Assembly (NCBI RefSeq): GCF_019279795.1
Contig: NC_056734.1
Coordinates: 1,644,744 to 1,708,743, forward strand
Direction of reading: 5' to 3'
DNA from: Protopterus annectens
Lineage: Eukaryota > Chordata > Ceratodontiformes > Protopteridae
DNA: 64,000 nucleotides
The notes under the pieces are model-generated. The model ran no database searches, had not been told where the DNA came from, and saw nothing but the letters and a program-made list of their open reading frames with translations. Made by a program: the position numbers and the translations under genes. This document shows, one piece after another, positions 63,867 to 64,000 of the stretch. Each line of letters begins with the position of its first letter. Positions within the stretch are counted from its first letter, which is position 1.

Positions 63867-64000
63867 GATAGAAAGAAATGGAAAGAACCTTAGACAACCA
63901 GGCACAAAAATGAGGTGCACATAGCTGCATAACGGTTAGGCTAATTAATTGAAGAAGTTACATATTTGTTTTGTTTCTATTTCTGCATGGGTAGCTGTGA

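Overview
This window looks like repeat-dense, non-genic DNA from a vertebrate nuclear genome. I found no convincing host protein-coding exon, rRNA or functional tRNA gene. Support for a vertebrate comes from: CR1-clade LINEs with an SGNH-esterase ORF1 domain and an 8-bp CCTATGAA-type 3' tail; a second jockey-superfamily (L2-like) LINE with a TAAA-type tail; a DIRS-type reverse transcriptase relic; a Deu-domain-like SINE; the fish-type dispersed repeat that contains CGCCACAGCGG and CTGTGAGGCAACA; and long (TA)n/(TG)n tracts. The mix suggests a large-genome fish, lobe-fin or amphibian. That is inference; the species cannot be fixed from this sequence.

Layout. 1-4880 is a 43-bp minisatellite in which a block of about 2.2 kb is itself duplicated. 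4.9-10 kb is AT-rich and mostly anonymous, with three small tandem repeats and one weak coding-like remnant. 10.1-14.1 kb holds old CR1 debris in both orientations. 16.6-19.4 kb holds the best-preserved CR1 copy, an endonuclease-reverse transcriptase frame broken by one 4-nt deletion, with a tRNA-like SINE head directly at its 5' end. 22.9-24.1 kb is the DIRS relic and 24.6-25.7 kb a truncated L2-like LINE. 27.4-28.1 kb is the first of several foldback transposons lying inside dinucleotide tracts. 31.6-34.6 kb is another CR1; 35.7-40.5 kb is a long L2-like LINE with an internal 750-bp tandem duplication. 41.8-43.4 kb and 46.2-46.9 kb hold more foldback elements in TA/TG tracts. 48.5-52.5 kb is a CR1 that keeps tandem 5' UTR monomers, head to head with a CR1 3' fragment (52.5-53.4 kb). 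55.8-58.9 kb is a cluster of palindromic, MITE and SINE-like repeats. 59.2-60.3 kb is a C-rich minisatellite running into a CpG-rich mosaic segment. 63.0-63.9 kb holds two more foldback elements.

The most unusual signal is a set of foldback elements (27580-28070, 42667-43107, 46348-46689, 63534-63866). Their ends differ, but they share one internal module of about 100-180 bp: a G-run/C-run hairpin, a C-rich spacer, then a second hairpin built on CGCACTACAGTG. Relatives without the module (41988-42517 and 63231-63496) sit in the same kind of microsatellite, and one of those carries CCCTAA telomere-like repeats. This looks like a modular family of non-autonomous elements tied to TA microsatellites. 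All family assignments here come from reading motifs; no database search was possible.
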